Source of the DNA: Argentina anserina | Lineage: Eukaryota > Streptophyta > Magnoliopsida > Rosales > Rosaceae | DNA length: 64,000 bases | Reading direction: 5' to 3' | Assembly: GCF_933775445.1 (NCBI RefSeq) | Contig: NC_065877.1 | Span: 27,342,001-27,406,000 of the forward strand | Part shown: positions 1 through 11,016 of the stretch, in pieces | Numbering within the stretch: the first letter of the stretch is position 1 | Layout: each line of letters starts with the position of its first letter | Position numbers and translations under genes: made by a program | The notes under the pieces: generated by a model | Told to the model about the DNA's origin: nothing | The model's database searches: none | What the model saw: only the letters and a program-made list of their open reading frames with translations

Positions 1-2600
1 TTTTTGATTGAGAGTTGAGGTTCTTGCACATTGAACCATTAAGAGGACCATGTACAAATGCATTAAGAATAAAATTCACCTTCATTGTTTTTTACATATT
101 AAGTGATTATTCTAGTGTCTCATGTGGTGCACAGATTTAGATTTTTGTATTTGTAGAGGGACTGAGTTTTTCAAACTTACGTCTTTACACCCTATAAAAG
201 ACAAGGTCCCTGTGACCTCTCTAATAGACAAGCATATTGTTCTAGCCCCATAGATAGTAGTTGTTTCATTGATAGGCTTACAAAAGACTTTGCTCAATCA
301 TTTCTATGTCGTTTTCTTCATTTTCGGGTATGATTCATCGTTATCTTTTTGTTATTGTGTTGTTGTATTTTATATGTCTTCATCTCATGTTTATTATATA
401 TGCAATGTATGCACTTCAGTAACCTTCAGATCTTTCATGATAAACATGCAAATGTGAATGGAGAATAGCATCCGGTTAAGATTTCCTTGTTTAATTTGCA
501 AATACTCGTTACTTTCGTATTTCTTTTCAGGTTTCGAGTACAGAGATCATCACAGTGTCGTCTTAGGAAAAAACCGTGATGGGTTCAAACACTGCAACAT
601 ACATCCAAACCTTGGTATGTAACACAGCGGCGAAACCAAATTGGTCTTGGATGGGGGCGTTGGCACATACTATTACATGTGTGCACGATTCTGTGAGCAA
701 GGCATGAGGTTTTGGTTAGACATTGTCGAACATCATAATGAACAAGGCCGGCATGGACATTTTAAAGATACATGAGAGGAAAGTGTATGTGAATATATGA
801 TATAATGAATAAAGCAACGATTACTTAGTGAGCAAGCACAAACAACAAACTATTGTTTACTACAGTGGAAATAAAATTCATTGGTAAAAACCACTGCGAG
901 ATTTTTATCGTAATCCACACAAAAACTTACACTATGAATGATGTTTACAATACACCTCAATCAAGTAGAGATAACACTTATATCTCTTTACTGGCAAACA
1001 TTGCTAACTTGTTCTTATGAAGCTATATTCTAAAACTCATTCATTTGAACACAGTGGCTTCAATCTTCACTCCAATTCCTGAACCATCAAGAAAGAACAA
1101 TCTCAATTATGAGTATATACAACTTTAAGATAAGATCATAAATTTGTTGCTTGAGTTCTAATGAACCTAAATGCATGATACATTTGACACTAGCATAAAC
1201 TTATATGCAATATCACAATATGTATGATAATGCCTCTATTAGGTTGACAAACGAAGAGAATAATACCTAGGTATATATATAAAGGTCAAAGACAATTTAC
1301 CAAATCATATCCCAATCCAAGCCTTAAACATAGGACCGGGACAAACATACTATAATTTAAATAATTAACCAAATAGAAAAAATACTTATGGCAGATAAGC
1401 ATGCCAAAATAAAAAGTGAAACATTTTATAAGATTCAAATTTGAATGCAAGAAAAACTAGGAAAGATATATCTTACCAAAACTGATGCTTTCCTAGTGCA
1501 GCTAGGAAAGGTGGGGAATGACAAATACCTTCACATTTGACAAATGGAGTGGCATCTAGCTTGCCCTGGATCTCGGATTGTTATTGCTGAAATGACATTT
1601 CACTAGCTAGATAGTTGTTCATTATATCATTGCTCGTAATTCAGAATTTCCGGTGTTGCAATAATTGAAAGACTCCGGTAAATTTTTTCCATTTTAATTT
1701 CTTCCTCTTCAAGCTTCGAAATGTTGACTAGCTACGGCTACCAATCCTACCATGCTATAATTTTATGCTCCCAACCAACTAAGGGATGCAAGTTCCTATC
1801 TCTCCATAGATAGTGTGGATTGGACTACGTACGTGTATGCACTGGTGGACGCATGATTAAATATGACATGGGACGAATTTGTTTTGAATTCACAATGAAA
1901 CTCCGATGTATATATGACACTATTCTAATATTCATATATTTGAATAGATTGATGAAAAATCACAGACTGATTTTAAGCGTATATTTGAAGATCATGTACC
2001 AAAGTTAATGATTTGAAATATGAAACACCAATTTTAATAATGGGTTGTACTTCATAAACTGTTGTCAAAAGTTTCCTTTGCGACAACATGGATTCTTTGC
2101 TAGGCACTTGATCAGCCGGGTGTTAGTCTCTCTTAATTGTTGGAGTCCTTGGGGAGACATGTGTGGTTCTTGTTTCATCAGAACTGGGTTGAAAATTCTA
2201 GCGTATCTACTTTCAATTGGAAAATTATTAGCATAACCACAAGATCCTCTTCAATGACTTCAAAGTAACTAATAAGATAAATCAATAAGCAATGAAACTC
2301 ATAATCTTTATATATGGATGATATGATCAATGTACTTTTTAACCTATACGCAGGGTATGTACACACATTTGTTTGTCCTCAGAATATTGAAGTGGCTGCA
2401 ACAAATTCTAGCCAACCCCTCCTACCGTGTCAGGTCCTCTGGCGTGGCAATTTTGTTCTCTTTGCCACGATTTACCCTAAACCCTCAATTTATCTCGATC
2501 AATTTGGAGGTCCAGCTAGAACCATACATATGCATATTATATGCCAGATGCAAATAGCCCTTAATTTTTCTTCTACGCGTAGCTAATTACTCAAGATTTT
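1..2600. other. Intergenic, no gene recognised
   Basis: AT-rich sequence with only short random open frames of about 60-90 codons and no recognisable domain in any of them. I see no tRNA, no LTR pair and no clear terminal inverted repeats. A TATATATA run near 1274 and several poly-purine stretches are not enough to call a promoter. Confidence 0.6.
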
Positions 2601-2699
2601 CTACACAACGCCGATTTGTTGGATGGAATTGAAAATCGGGAGATAGAGAGAGAAGGAAGGAAGATCATGATTCCAATATTGCATTTCCGCACGGCACGA

Positions 2700-3275
2700 A
2701 AACTTAGCGCTAAGCAAAAAAACCGAATTTGCATAAAAACCAATTTGATCCATTCAAATTTTCTTAATCGGATAACCGATTTGAAATATTTGGGTTAAAA
2801 AAAAGAAAACCGATCTGATCCGGTTAAAATCAGATTAGATACAGATCCACTTTTTAAACCATCCAAAAAAATCGATCCGACCCGAATAATTTAACTTAGT
2901 TACAAATATATTGTTTTTAATATACATGACACTCCATCATTAGTTGATGAATAAAAGTTTGAACTTATGGTTATGATAATAGATTTCATAATATGGTGAC
3001 AAACTCATTCTTTATATTTATATTTGAAATTTGTGTGCTTAGTGCTTAGATAATTGAATTGCTTGATACATCTTAAAATTTGAGTTTATAGACATAATCC
3101 TTTTCATATTTGGATTTTAACCAAAACCGATGCGAAAGGGATTGGTTGAACATCCGGGTCAAGGTCTTTAAAATTCGGATATGGATGGACAAATTGAATA
3201 ACCGATGAATTCGGATTTGATATAAATTTGCCCCAAATCCAAACCAAAATTCGGATGTCCAGCCCTAGGAAAACT
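2700..3275. repeat. MITE-like AT-rich repeat (hAT-like style)
   Basis: This stretch is full of dispersed ACCGATTTGA / AAATCCGAAT type words in both orientations and ends with GGATGTCCAGCCCTAGG. That end resembles the CAGGGCTGGACATCC terminus I associate with plant hAT-type MITEs. The left end was not resolved and no target duplication was found, so the boundaries and class are tentative. It contains no coding sequence. Confidence 0.35.
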
Positions 3276-3326
3276 AGTAGTACATGGTAAGGTGAGGGAC
3301 AATTATGTCTAATTTCTCTAATATGT

Positions 3327-3339
3327 AACATATCAGTGA
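3327..3339 (+). repeat. Target-site duplication, left copy (UBC12 retrocopy)
   Basis: AACATATCAGTGA here is repeated exactly at 5242-5254, directly after the A-run that ends the insertion. A 13-bp duplication next to a poly(A) tail is the signature of LINE-type target-primed retroposition of an mRNA. The leading one or two A residues are ambiguous because they could belong to the tail. Confidence 0.8.
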
Positions 3340-4154
3340 GGCATTCTGGGTGCTTAAAAGCCATAAAGAAGGGACAAAGGAGAAGAAAGAGCAGTCACCA
3401 GTGAATAGCAGCTATGATTAGGCTGTTCAAGGTGAAGGAGAAGCAGAGAGAGCTTGCCGAAGCCAATGGAGGGTCACCTCTGAAGAGGCAAAGCCCTGGA
3501 GAGTTGCGGCTTCATAAAGATATATCTGAGCTGAATCTACCAAATTCTTGTGCAATATCATTTCCCAATGGCAAGGCTGATCTTATGAACTATGAGGTTT
3601 CAATTAAACCAGATGAAGGATACTACACAGGTGGTAAGCTCATCTTTTCGTTCGAAGTTTCTTCTATCTACCCACATGAAGCCCCAAAAGTCAAGTGTAA
3701 GACCAAGATCTACCATCCTAACATTGACTTGGAAGGAAATGTCTGCCTCAACATCCTACGAGAAGATTGGAAACCTGTTCTTAATATTAACACCATTGTT
3801 TATGGATTGTATCATCTTTTCACGGAACCAAATCATGATCATCCCTTAAACCATGATGCAGCTGCAGTGTTGAGAGACAACCCAAAGATGTTCGAGTCCA
3901 ATGTGAAAGGGCAATGACTGGTGGATATGTGGGGCAGACTTTATTCCTAAGATGCATTTAACTTTTGTTTGGGTACACCACAGTGCTGGTTGATATATTA
4001 TCTTGACATGGATGTGAGATTGTAATATTTGTTGTGCAAACTGCATTTTCTTTCTTCATCTTCATTCAAGTGTGGATGGAATTGTGGTGTTCAAAACTAT
4101 TCAACTTTTGTGATGCTGGTAATGCTACTATGTTTATGTGCAACAAAAAAAAAA
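3340..4154 (+). mobile_element. Processed mRNA retrocopy (UBC12/RCE1)
   Basis: Extent of the reverse-transcribed message: about 74 bases of 5' UTR (3340-3413), an intronless reading frame (3414-3917), a 3' UTR and a terminal run of ten A residues at 4145-4154. The retrocopy is bounded on the left by AACATATCAGTGA. Its poly(A) tail resumes at 5237-5243 on the other side of a nested TIR element, and the same 13-bp word follows at 5242-5254. These are the three classic marks of a processed retrocopy: no introns, a poly(A) tail and a target duplication. That the 5' UTR is included suggests near full-length reverse transcription. Confidence 0.8.
3414..3917 (+). CDS. UBC12: NEDD8-conjugating enzyme Ubc12-like, retrocopy with frameshifted end
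   Basis: The 167-residue product is a UBC-fold E2 closely resembling plant RCE1/UBC12, which accepts NEDD8/RUB from the AXR1-ECR1 E1 and passes it to cullins. Visible features are the N-terminal MIRLFKVKEKQRE tail that in the family docks onto the E1, the basic/SPGELRLHKD helix, the HPN motif at residues 101-103, the catalytic cysteine Cys111 in GNVCLNILREDW, and the conserved LFTEPNHDHPLNHDAA loop. The family is about 184 residues long. Here the frame ends early in NVKGQ because one A appears to be missing from the run near 3908. The normal ending (AMTGGYVGQT...RCI, stop at 3959-3961) is present one frame over. The original gene is expected to have several introns; this copy has none. It may be a transcribed but altered retrogene or a pseudogene; the catalytic core is open. 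Confidence 0.88.
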   Translation: MIRLFKVKEKQRELAEANGGSPLKRQSPGELRLHKDISELNLPNSCAISFPNGKADLMNYEVSIKPDEGYYTGGKLIFSFEVSSIYPHEAPKVKCKTKIYHPNIDLEGNVCLNILREDWKPVLNINTIVYGLYHLFTEPNHDHPLNHDAAAVLRDNPKMFESNVKGQ

Positions 4155-5236
4155 GACATAAATGCCGATTTGCACCCTAAATTTAGTTGAAATTGTCAAT
4201 TTGCACCCCGAACTTGCATTTGAGTCAATTTACCTCCTAAACTTGGTAAAATTTGCCGATTTACATCCCGAACTTGTATTTGAGTTAATTTACCTCCTAA
4301 ACTTAGTAAAAATTGCCGATTTGCACCCCATCTGTTAAATTTAACTGTTTATATCCAATTTTGCGTCACATGTCATACACATGAGGGGTAATGTTGTCAT
4401 TTTCTATTTATATTTTTCTTAAAAACAAATAAAAATATTCTTTAAAATGAGGATTATTTTGTTAATCAAATTATTTATTTACATCTTTTTTCTACCTACT
4501 TAACCCTATTTTGAATTATATATTCAATATACCCACCCATTCAAATATAGTGTGTTGTGTATAAATATATTTTTATATGTACACATTGTTGGAGGATGAA
4601 CAAAACGAGAATAATAACGACATAATAGAACAAAACGTAACCGTTTATTGATTGATAATGATGCCAATATATAGGCATTACATAACCACAATCAGTAGGA
4701 TTCAGAGTCCTAATCTATTACAGAGATGCGAATCTATCTCTAACAGGAAACCTAATAAGGCTAACACACACAATGGTAGAATAGTAATTCTCTCAGAACA
4801 CACATTTATTTTTAATTTTCAATGTATTTATTTATTTATATTTTTTCTAATATCTTTTAACATACCATATCACATAAAATAATAAATATATAAATTAATA
4901 ACATGTTTCGAAAAAACAAACATTGTAGCAAGTGTTTCTCTTAAGTAATTTTATTAATTTATTTCATTATTCAATATGAATAAATATATAATGACAATAC
5001 TACCCCTTAAATGCATGACATGTGACTTAAAATTGGATTGAAAACATTAAATTTGACGGATAGGGTGTAAATCGGCAATTTTTACCAAGTTTAGGAGGTA
5101 AATTGACTCAAATGCAAGTTCAGGGTGTAAATCGGCAATTTTTACCAAGTTTAGGAGGTAAATTGATTCAAATGCAAGTTCGGGGTGCAAATTGACAATT
5201 TTAGCCAAATTTGAGGTGCAAATCGGCATTTATGCT
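4155..5236. mobile_element. Non-autonomous long-TIR element (Mutator-like)
   Basis: The two ends are inverted repeats of roughly 250 bases: GACATAAATGCCGATTTGCA at the left matches the reverse complement of the right end (AGCATAAATGCCGATTTGCA). Each arm contains about 60-base internal subrepeats of the CCGATTTACACCC / AACTTGCATTTGAGTCAATT kind. The centre (about 4420-4980) is AT-rich with no transposase. The left flank is A-rich (4146-4154) and the right flank is AAAAAAACA (5237-5245), compatible with a 9-bp A-rich target duplication inside the poly(A) tail of the UBC12 retrocopy. Class is inferred from long TIRs and probable 9-bp duplication; a fold-back element of another superfamily is possible. 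Confidence 0.7.
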
Positions 5237-5241
5237 AAAAA

Positions 5242-5254
5242 AACATATCAGTGA
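5242..5254 (+). repeat. Target-site duplication, right copy (UBC12 retrocopy)
   Basis: AACATATCAGTGA, identical to 3327-3339. It follows the A residues at 5237-5243 that remain of the poly(A) tail. Together the two copies bracket the retrocopy plus the TIR element nested in its tail. Confidence 0.8.
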
Positions 5255-6200
5255 TATTTACTAAATATTAAGCGTCGTGAAAGTGGTACTATTCACAAGG
5301 TTTTTGGCTTATTTACAGTTTTGCCATTCGGTGTGATTTGGTTTCAGTTGACGCGTGTTAACTGTGTTGTTTTTTTGTTCCTCCACGTTTCTCCCCTTCT
5401 CTCACTTCCTTTCTTCTTATGAAATTCTTTCCCAACGACCTTTCATCATTTGTCGAGCACTCGAGCTGTGGTCTTTTTTCGGATCAGTTATAATTGATTT
5501 GCAGATCGAAGTCGGGCTCCTGCTTCGTTTTCATCATTTTCTTTGTTGTGTGTTGGCTATCATCAGTAGGCGACTAGCCAGGTGTTTGATTTCGAGAAAT
5601 TGCGCTTCAGTTTGAGGCCATCAGGTTATGCATTTTTTACATTTGTTTATTGGGTTTGTTGGGTAGTGAGATTGATTTGTTGTTGTTTGGTTGTGGGGAT
5701 TGAGTTTGTTTTCTTCTGTCTAATACTCTAATTCTTCTTTATAAATTGATGGATGTCCAGTGTTATATTCTTCTTTATAAATTGATGGCTGTCCAGTGTT
5801 ATATTGTGCATTTATATAAGTTCTGTTGGATTGAATGGAATCGAAGCCGGTTGGGTTGTTTATTGTGATTACCTTTGAGAATTCATCTGTTTTTGATTTG
5901 GCTAATGAGTTTTGAGGTAGGGAGATCAATATGTTTCGGTGTAAGTCCCTCCATTATTTATTATTCTTTGTTCTACTTGGGTTTGAAAAATCAGTGGATG
6001 AGAAAAAAAGAAAGAGATGAGTACGTATGTGGGTTTATGTGGGGTTGGTTCTCCATTTAAGCTGTTTTTTGGGTGATTGTGTGCTGTGTTCAATTCCTGT
6101 CGAATTGTAGTTACTTTCTTCATTAAATTTGTCTATCATGCTTGCAATTGTGTTTTGGAGGTAGTTTCAAAAGATTCTTATGCCTGCACATGTATGTTAT

Positions 6201-6205
<5 letters not shown>

Positions 6206-6241
<36 letters not shown>
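6206..6241 (+). repeat. (GA)n microsatellite
   Basis: An uninterrupted GA dinucleotide run of about 17 units. It lies inside the putative Helitron and in no recognised gene; it is likely length-polymorphic. Confidence 0.95.
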
Positions 6242-6242
<1 letters not shown>

Positions 6243-7660
6243 GCATGTCCTATGTTTTTCATGTGAGTTTTGGAGGAGCAGACAGATATTGATAGGAGTT
6301 TGTTTTTACATGTGACTTGCATTTTCAATTTGAAGTTTGTTCCTTTTAGGATTAGTAGGATTCAGTTATTGCTAGGACTCTTCTTCAAAACTTTTACTTA
6401 TAAGTACCTTAGTATTCTCAATCTAATGCTTTTAATGACTTCTAATAGTCGGTTATTTTAGCTTAGGGGTAGAATTTATATTCTATCGATGCTTACTTTA
6501 TTTTGGGTTTTCAATTTTGCAGCTACGAAGTTCTTCTCCACCAACAAATCACACTTCCAGCTAGGGGGACTACAGTTCATGGAAACAGCTTAGATGGCAG
6601 TGTGATAGGTATTTTCTACTAATTATTTATTCGTAGTTTTTATTCTTTCAGTCATTTGGTTTGTAAATTTTATTGTTGAGAGTGATCGCTGGAATGCAAT
6701 TGTAATACACATTAGCATTTATAAACTCTGAAATGTTATGAGACCAGTAAATGCATGCAGCCACTTGAGAACTCTAGCTACATATTTAGATAATTAGACT
6801 TTAAAATGATACAGTCATATTAGTCTTGATCCACAAAAGTAAGAAACCAAAACAAGATGCCAAGTAAATGATACCCAAAAACCAGGTTACGATATAGGAA
6901 TAAATAGATGAGCTACTCAATATTGATTTGAGAATTAAGTAAGTTGTGTATGTCCGACTTTATAATAACAGATATATGTTACCTTCTCAACCTATATCAT
7001 TTAATATTAACCTCTCCCATTTTTTATCCTAATATCTTATACATCCTAGCCTCTCCAATTTCTATCCTTTTATCATTTAACTGTTACTCAATTTTTATTA
7101 ATCAAATTCTTCTGTTTAATGATGATATTGAGGTATGCTGTATTAATTGGATGTAAAATAAAAAAGCATAAGAAATTGGAGAGGTTAGGATGGAAAGGAT
7201 AAAGGATATAAGTTTGATAAGGTATCGTCTGTTAATATCAAGATTGAGATTGATAAAAACTAATTAATGGGATCTTTCTTTATCCTTGATGATGAAATTC
7301 CAGTTTATTATCTTTATTTGTCATATGTTGTATATGCTGCTGTACTTCTTAAAATGTTCATATGTTCTTTTCATCTTCAAGGTAAAAATTAAGACTCCAT
7401 GCATGTCTTCTTCTTATCCCATTTTCCAATTTACACATCTCTTAATTGCTCTTTTAAAATCAAGAAAGGCTGAAAAATAACTGATGATTTCTAGATTAAT
7501 CAATGGACCATAAATGTGCTCAAGATTTTGAGCCGAGATAAACAAGAATAAATGCAGCTATTTTCTGTGGATTGATTTTTGTTTTATAATCAAGTTTACT
7601 TGATTATCTTTTTGTGTCCTTCTTCTAATAATATGGGCTTATGCAGGGCCAACTATGTTG

Positions 7661-7770
7661 AGCTGTAATACTACCAAAACTACTCCAAAATTTTCTACAT
7701 GTCAGTGTGATAAAAAGATATATTTCAGATTGGATTTGACCACTAATCCAAGCTGTAATACTACCAAAAG
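7661..7770 (+). repeat. Short direct repeat pair
   Basis: The word AGCTGTAATACTACCAAAA occurs near 7661 and again near 7750, each close to a segment reading (G)GATTTGA. This is a small direct duplication of about 90-base period within the putative Helitron; no function is apparent. Confidence 0.6.
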
Positions 7771-9359
7771 GCAGTTATCATTTGTAGGACTGGATTTGAT
7801 ACCAATCCATATTATTTTGGTTGAGCTCTTTATTATGTAAATGTTTATGAAGTAGGTCATGTCTGAAAAGTGTTTGTGACCATGCTAGTAATATATATTT
7901 TTGCTAGCAGTTCCAACTGCAGTTGTGAATTTAGTCTTAAATACTGTAGCATATGTGTTGGTGGTGATATTACTACGACATTGTATACTATATCATGTTG
8001 TAAATCATGAGATAAGAGTGTTAAACTATGTTCCCTATCCTTTTGTGCTTAGTTTTAAAAATAAGAACAACAAGGATTGAGCAGTGCCGAATGTAATTCA
8101 CAGTTATGCACTACAACAACTATGAACTTTGTGGCTATAATTGCACTCTAAACATGACTTTCTTTTGAGTTGCAGGATAAAAAGCTATATTGCAATCCAC
8201 TCTAATGTGGTTTGTTTCTGAACAAGGATGGAGGTAACTATGTTGCTTAACACAAAACAGATGACTAATAAATCATGGGAGCTGGTCAGTAAACAATTTT
8301 GCACTCTTTTTTTCCCACTTTCTTCTTCTCTTTACCTTTCAGACTTGAAGGAAACAAACGAGGATATTCAGATTTACAGAATGAAGTTACTCTCAGTCAC
8401 CATATAGATTATGTTCTGCAAAGGAAGCTAGACTTGGATCGAGATGTGGGCGAGATATATTTGGCTCTGCTTACCGGGAAATTACAACATAACTGAAAGA
8501 AACAAATCAGAAGTACAACTTCTCTCTGGAAAAATTTGAGGACACATTATTATCAAGTTGTGGTTTCTCAAGTATTTTGATTATCTTTGATTAAAACTAA
8601 ATTGACTCATCTCTCATAAACTTGGAATATTTGTGTGATGATTCTTTCTATCGGAATATTTAATCAAAATTATTATTTTGCAACCTCTTTCCAGTACCTA
8701 TAATATACCAATTTCTTCATGCCTTGCAATAAACATTTAATTAATCATAAATCAGTATATTAATGAGAGAAAAAAAATAACAAAATAAAAATATTAAGAT
8801 GTATTTAATTGTAAAAGTTTAATGTATGACACAATATACCAAGCCGGCGCATAACGCGGCGTTGACACTAGTATATATCATGCATGAAACCTTCCGCTCA
8901 AAACAGAAAAGAGGTCATAAACTTGCTATTTATTTGATTAAATAAAGTCGGTGCTAATGAGCTTACGCGTGCATGTAGAGCGGTCGTTATATTTTATTTT
9001 CCAGAAGTGACGACAAGGTGTTAATCAGCTCAACTGAGACATGTTGAAGATGGTGACATGTCACTAGAGTAGCGCAGGCCGGAGCCACAAGATCGGTCAG
9101 GATAATTACAGTTCTTAGCACAGATTTATAATAAATGAATGCAATTATAGAAAGTTAGCCAGCATTGTACACTTTCCTAGAGAATAATATCAGATACCCG
9201 TTCCTCTTTCTTCGTCTTCTTCCATTTTCTTCATCATTATTGAAAATATAGCAACAAGAAACGTAACCTAGCCACCTCGGGCGTATCAGAATGTAATCTC
9301 AGCGTTGCGGCCAATATCTAACAAAATATGCCTTCGGCCATAACAAGCATATTATTATG

Positions 9360-9367
9360 TATATATA
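9360..9367 (+). promoter_or_regulatory. TATA box of the phytocyanin gene
   Basis: TATATATA lies 70 bases upstream of the ATG at 9437, in AT-rich DNA with no intervening ATG in a good context. The surrounding 100 bases are duplicated at about 10905-11016 upstream of the pseudogene copy, which supports this being a promoter unit. Confidence 0.6.
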
Positions 9368-9436
9368 CGGCTGAAGCATACTCACCAACTAGCTAGAGAA
9401 ATCGACTTATGCATAATTAACTTAGTTTGTTTAACA

Positions 9437-10027
9437 ATGGCCATGAAACGATACAGAACTGCTGCAGCTCTAATCGGGATTTCCTATTTGGTTGTTTTTC
9501 CGAACATGGTGTTTGGATTTGCCCCAGTTAGATGGACTGTTGGAGGTGAAGATGGTACGTGGGGGGATCCAAATTTTGATTACCAAGCTTGGGCTGATCA
9601 CGTAAGATTTTATGCCGGAGATGAATTGCGTGAGTAATCATATATATGCAAGCATGCATGAAATTTTAAAATAAGATTTGAGTTTTCCCTGGTGAATGTC
9701 TTTATTTAATTTTAGTTGTAACAAGCAGATCACTTACATCTGCATTGTATTTTTTTTTTTCCGGAAGTATTACTTTACTTGACAACCTTTGGCGTTTCCA
9801 TTTTTTCAGTTTTCAACTACGATCCAACTTATTCCAATGTCGTCGTAGCAGTGTCCCAGGACGATTTTGATCAATGCATTTACGAACCAAATTATGGTGT
9901 CTATTATAGTGGCCAAGACACATTGGTCTTGACTGATGTTGGCAACTACTATTTCATGTGTGAAGGATTATGCGAAAGTGGCACGAAGTTCATTGTCAGA
10001 GCCAAGCAATTCGAAGGAAATAAATGA
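9437..10027 (+). CDS. Phytocyanin family protein lacking most copper ligands
   Basis: Two exons, 9437-9629 and 9810-10027, joined by a GT-AG intron (9630-9809) with the split codon C|TT, encode 136 residues. Residues 1-27 form a signal peptide, so the protein should enter the secretory pathway. The plastocyanin-like phytocyanin domain follows: WTVGGEDGTW, DYQAWAD, FYAGDELLFNY and a YYFMC..LC end. In blue-copper relatives the ligands are His, Cys, His and Met/Gln. Here the Cys is kept (C115), but the first His position is S73, the second is L118 and the axial position is T123; C87 and C119 can still form the family disulfide. This pattern resembles early-nodulin-like proteins, which do not bind type-1 copper. 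There is no Pro-rich region and no hydrophobic GPI tail, so it is probably secreted and soluble. A degenerate tandem copy lies at 18094. Physiological role unknown. Confidence 0.85.
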
Positions 10028-11011
10028 ATGCGCGTAGGTTCTTATTCATCTGTGTAATCAGTTAGAATATGGACGACATGCATGATCATTCACACACCTT
10101 TGGAGAAGGAGAATAAATCTACGTACCCAGTGTTTGTCTCTGAATTATTGCTTGTTTCCAAACGTATTCAATGATACCAGTCCTTGTACTCAGTTTGTTC
10201 ATAAGAATACTGTAATACTTGGCTCGCAAGTCGCAAGCCATGATTAGCCAGTAGCCAAGGCTAGCTGCCTCAAACTCCGGTAAATGCTTGACCTGTGTCA
10301 AATCACATATCTTCAATTCCTCTTTAGTCTTTACCAATGTGGTTGGCTTCTCGATCTCTCTCAACTCCTTTATCCTGTGTTGATATATTTTTTTTGTGCT
10401 CGTTCAGAGCATTGCTCAACTGAGTTTATGATTACATAATTGAATATACCGGTTGACATTTGGATGACTTTCTTAAGAACCGGCCTACCTTGTGAGACAG
10501 TGATGAATATTCGTTAAGGGTTGGTTTTGGACAGATCGTAAGAGCAAATTGCAGTTGTGCTGATATTCAGAGCAGAGATCGAATTAATGGTGTTACTCTC
10601 GCAAGATTTGTAATGACTTTAAGAGTAGTTGGAACTTGGGTTATGCGCCACGAACTATACTTTCAGGATGAAAGTACCAAAGAAGAGAGTTGAAGCTTGT
10701 CAAATAAAATTAGTCAGCTAACTGGAGTTGGACAGACTTGACAATCCATGGCTAGTCAGCCAATGAAAATATGGTAGCCTGGAGAAATATTATATACAGT
10801 GATCTTTCTACTAGACTACTAGTCAATCATATAGGTACGTAGATTAATTTCACAAAACAAATATAGAAGCAGGTTAGGATGGATCGACAAAAACATCAGA
10901 CATATCTACCGGCGGTAGAATTTAATCTCAACGTTGTGGCCAAAGCGTTATGCCTTCAGCCGGAACAATATGTAAAGTATATATATCTACTTATACGTGC
11001 GTTGTGCCATA
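10028..11011. other. Phytocyanin 3' flank and spacer to the duplicate promoter
   Basis: No supported gene: the minus-strand open frame near 10119-10364 has no recognisable domain. The last 110 bases repeat the promoter of the upstream phytocyanin gene (see next entry), so this is the spacer between two tandem gene copies. Confidence 0.6.
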
Positions 11012-11016
11012 ACTGC
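10905..11016 (+). promoter_or_regulatory. Duplicated phytocyanin promoter, cut off from its gene
   Basis: TTTAATCTCAACGTTGTGGC and the following TATGCCTTCAGCCGGAACAA closely match 9290-9345 upstream of the intact gene, and a TATATATA-type box (10978-10986) follows. Copia A begins at 11017, about 31 bases after this TATA box. Removing the 7-kb insertion would place the TATA box roughly 86 bases from the ATG at 18094, close to the 70-77 base spacing seen in the intact copy. So this is the promoter of the downstream pseudogene. Confidence 0.75.
11012..11016 (+). repeat. Target-site duplication of Copia A (left)
   Basis: ACTGC, repeated at 18041-18045 directly after the end of the element. It fixes both ends of the insertion. 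Confidence 0.85.

Larger units (their letters stand above)
5248..8871 (+). mobile_element. Probable non-autonomous Helitron
   Basis: The right end reads GCCGGCGCATAACGCGGC, an imperfect hairpin, followed after a short spacer by CTAG (8868-8871) and a T. This is the 3' terminus typical of Helitrons. The left part (TACTATTCACAAGG ... TTACAGTTTTGCCATTC near 5290-5330) resembles 5' ends I know from plant Helitrons, and a TC at 5248-5249 preceded by A would fit insertion between A and T. No Rep or helicase frame is present, so it would be non-autonomous. The interior has several exon-like islands: near 5355-5620, at 6523-6610 (CAG before, GT after), 7648-7840 and 8336-8530. These could be captured host exons, but I cannot identify the donor. 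The 5' boundary overlaps the retrocopy target duplication and is less certain than the 3' end. Confidence 0.55.
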
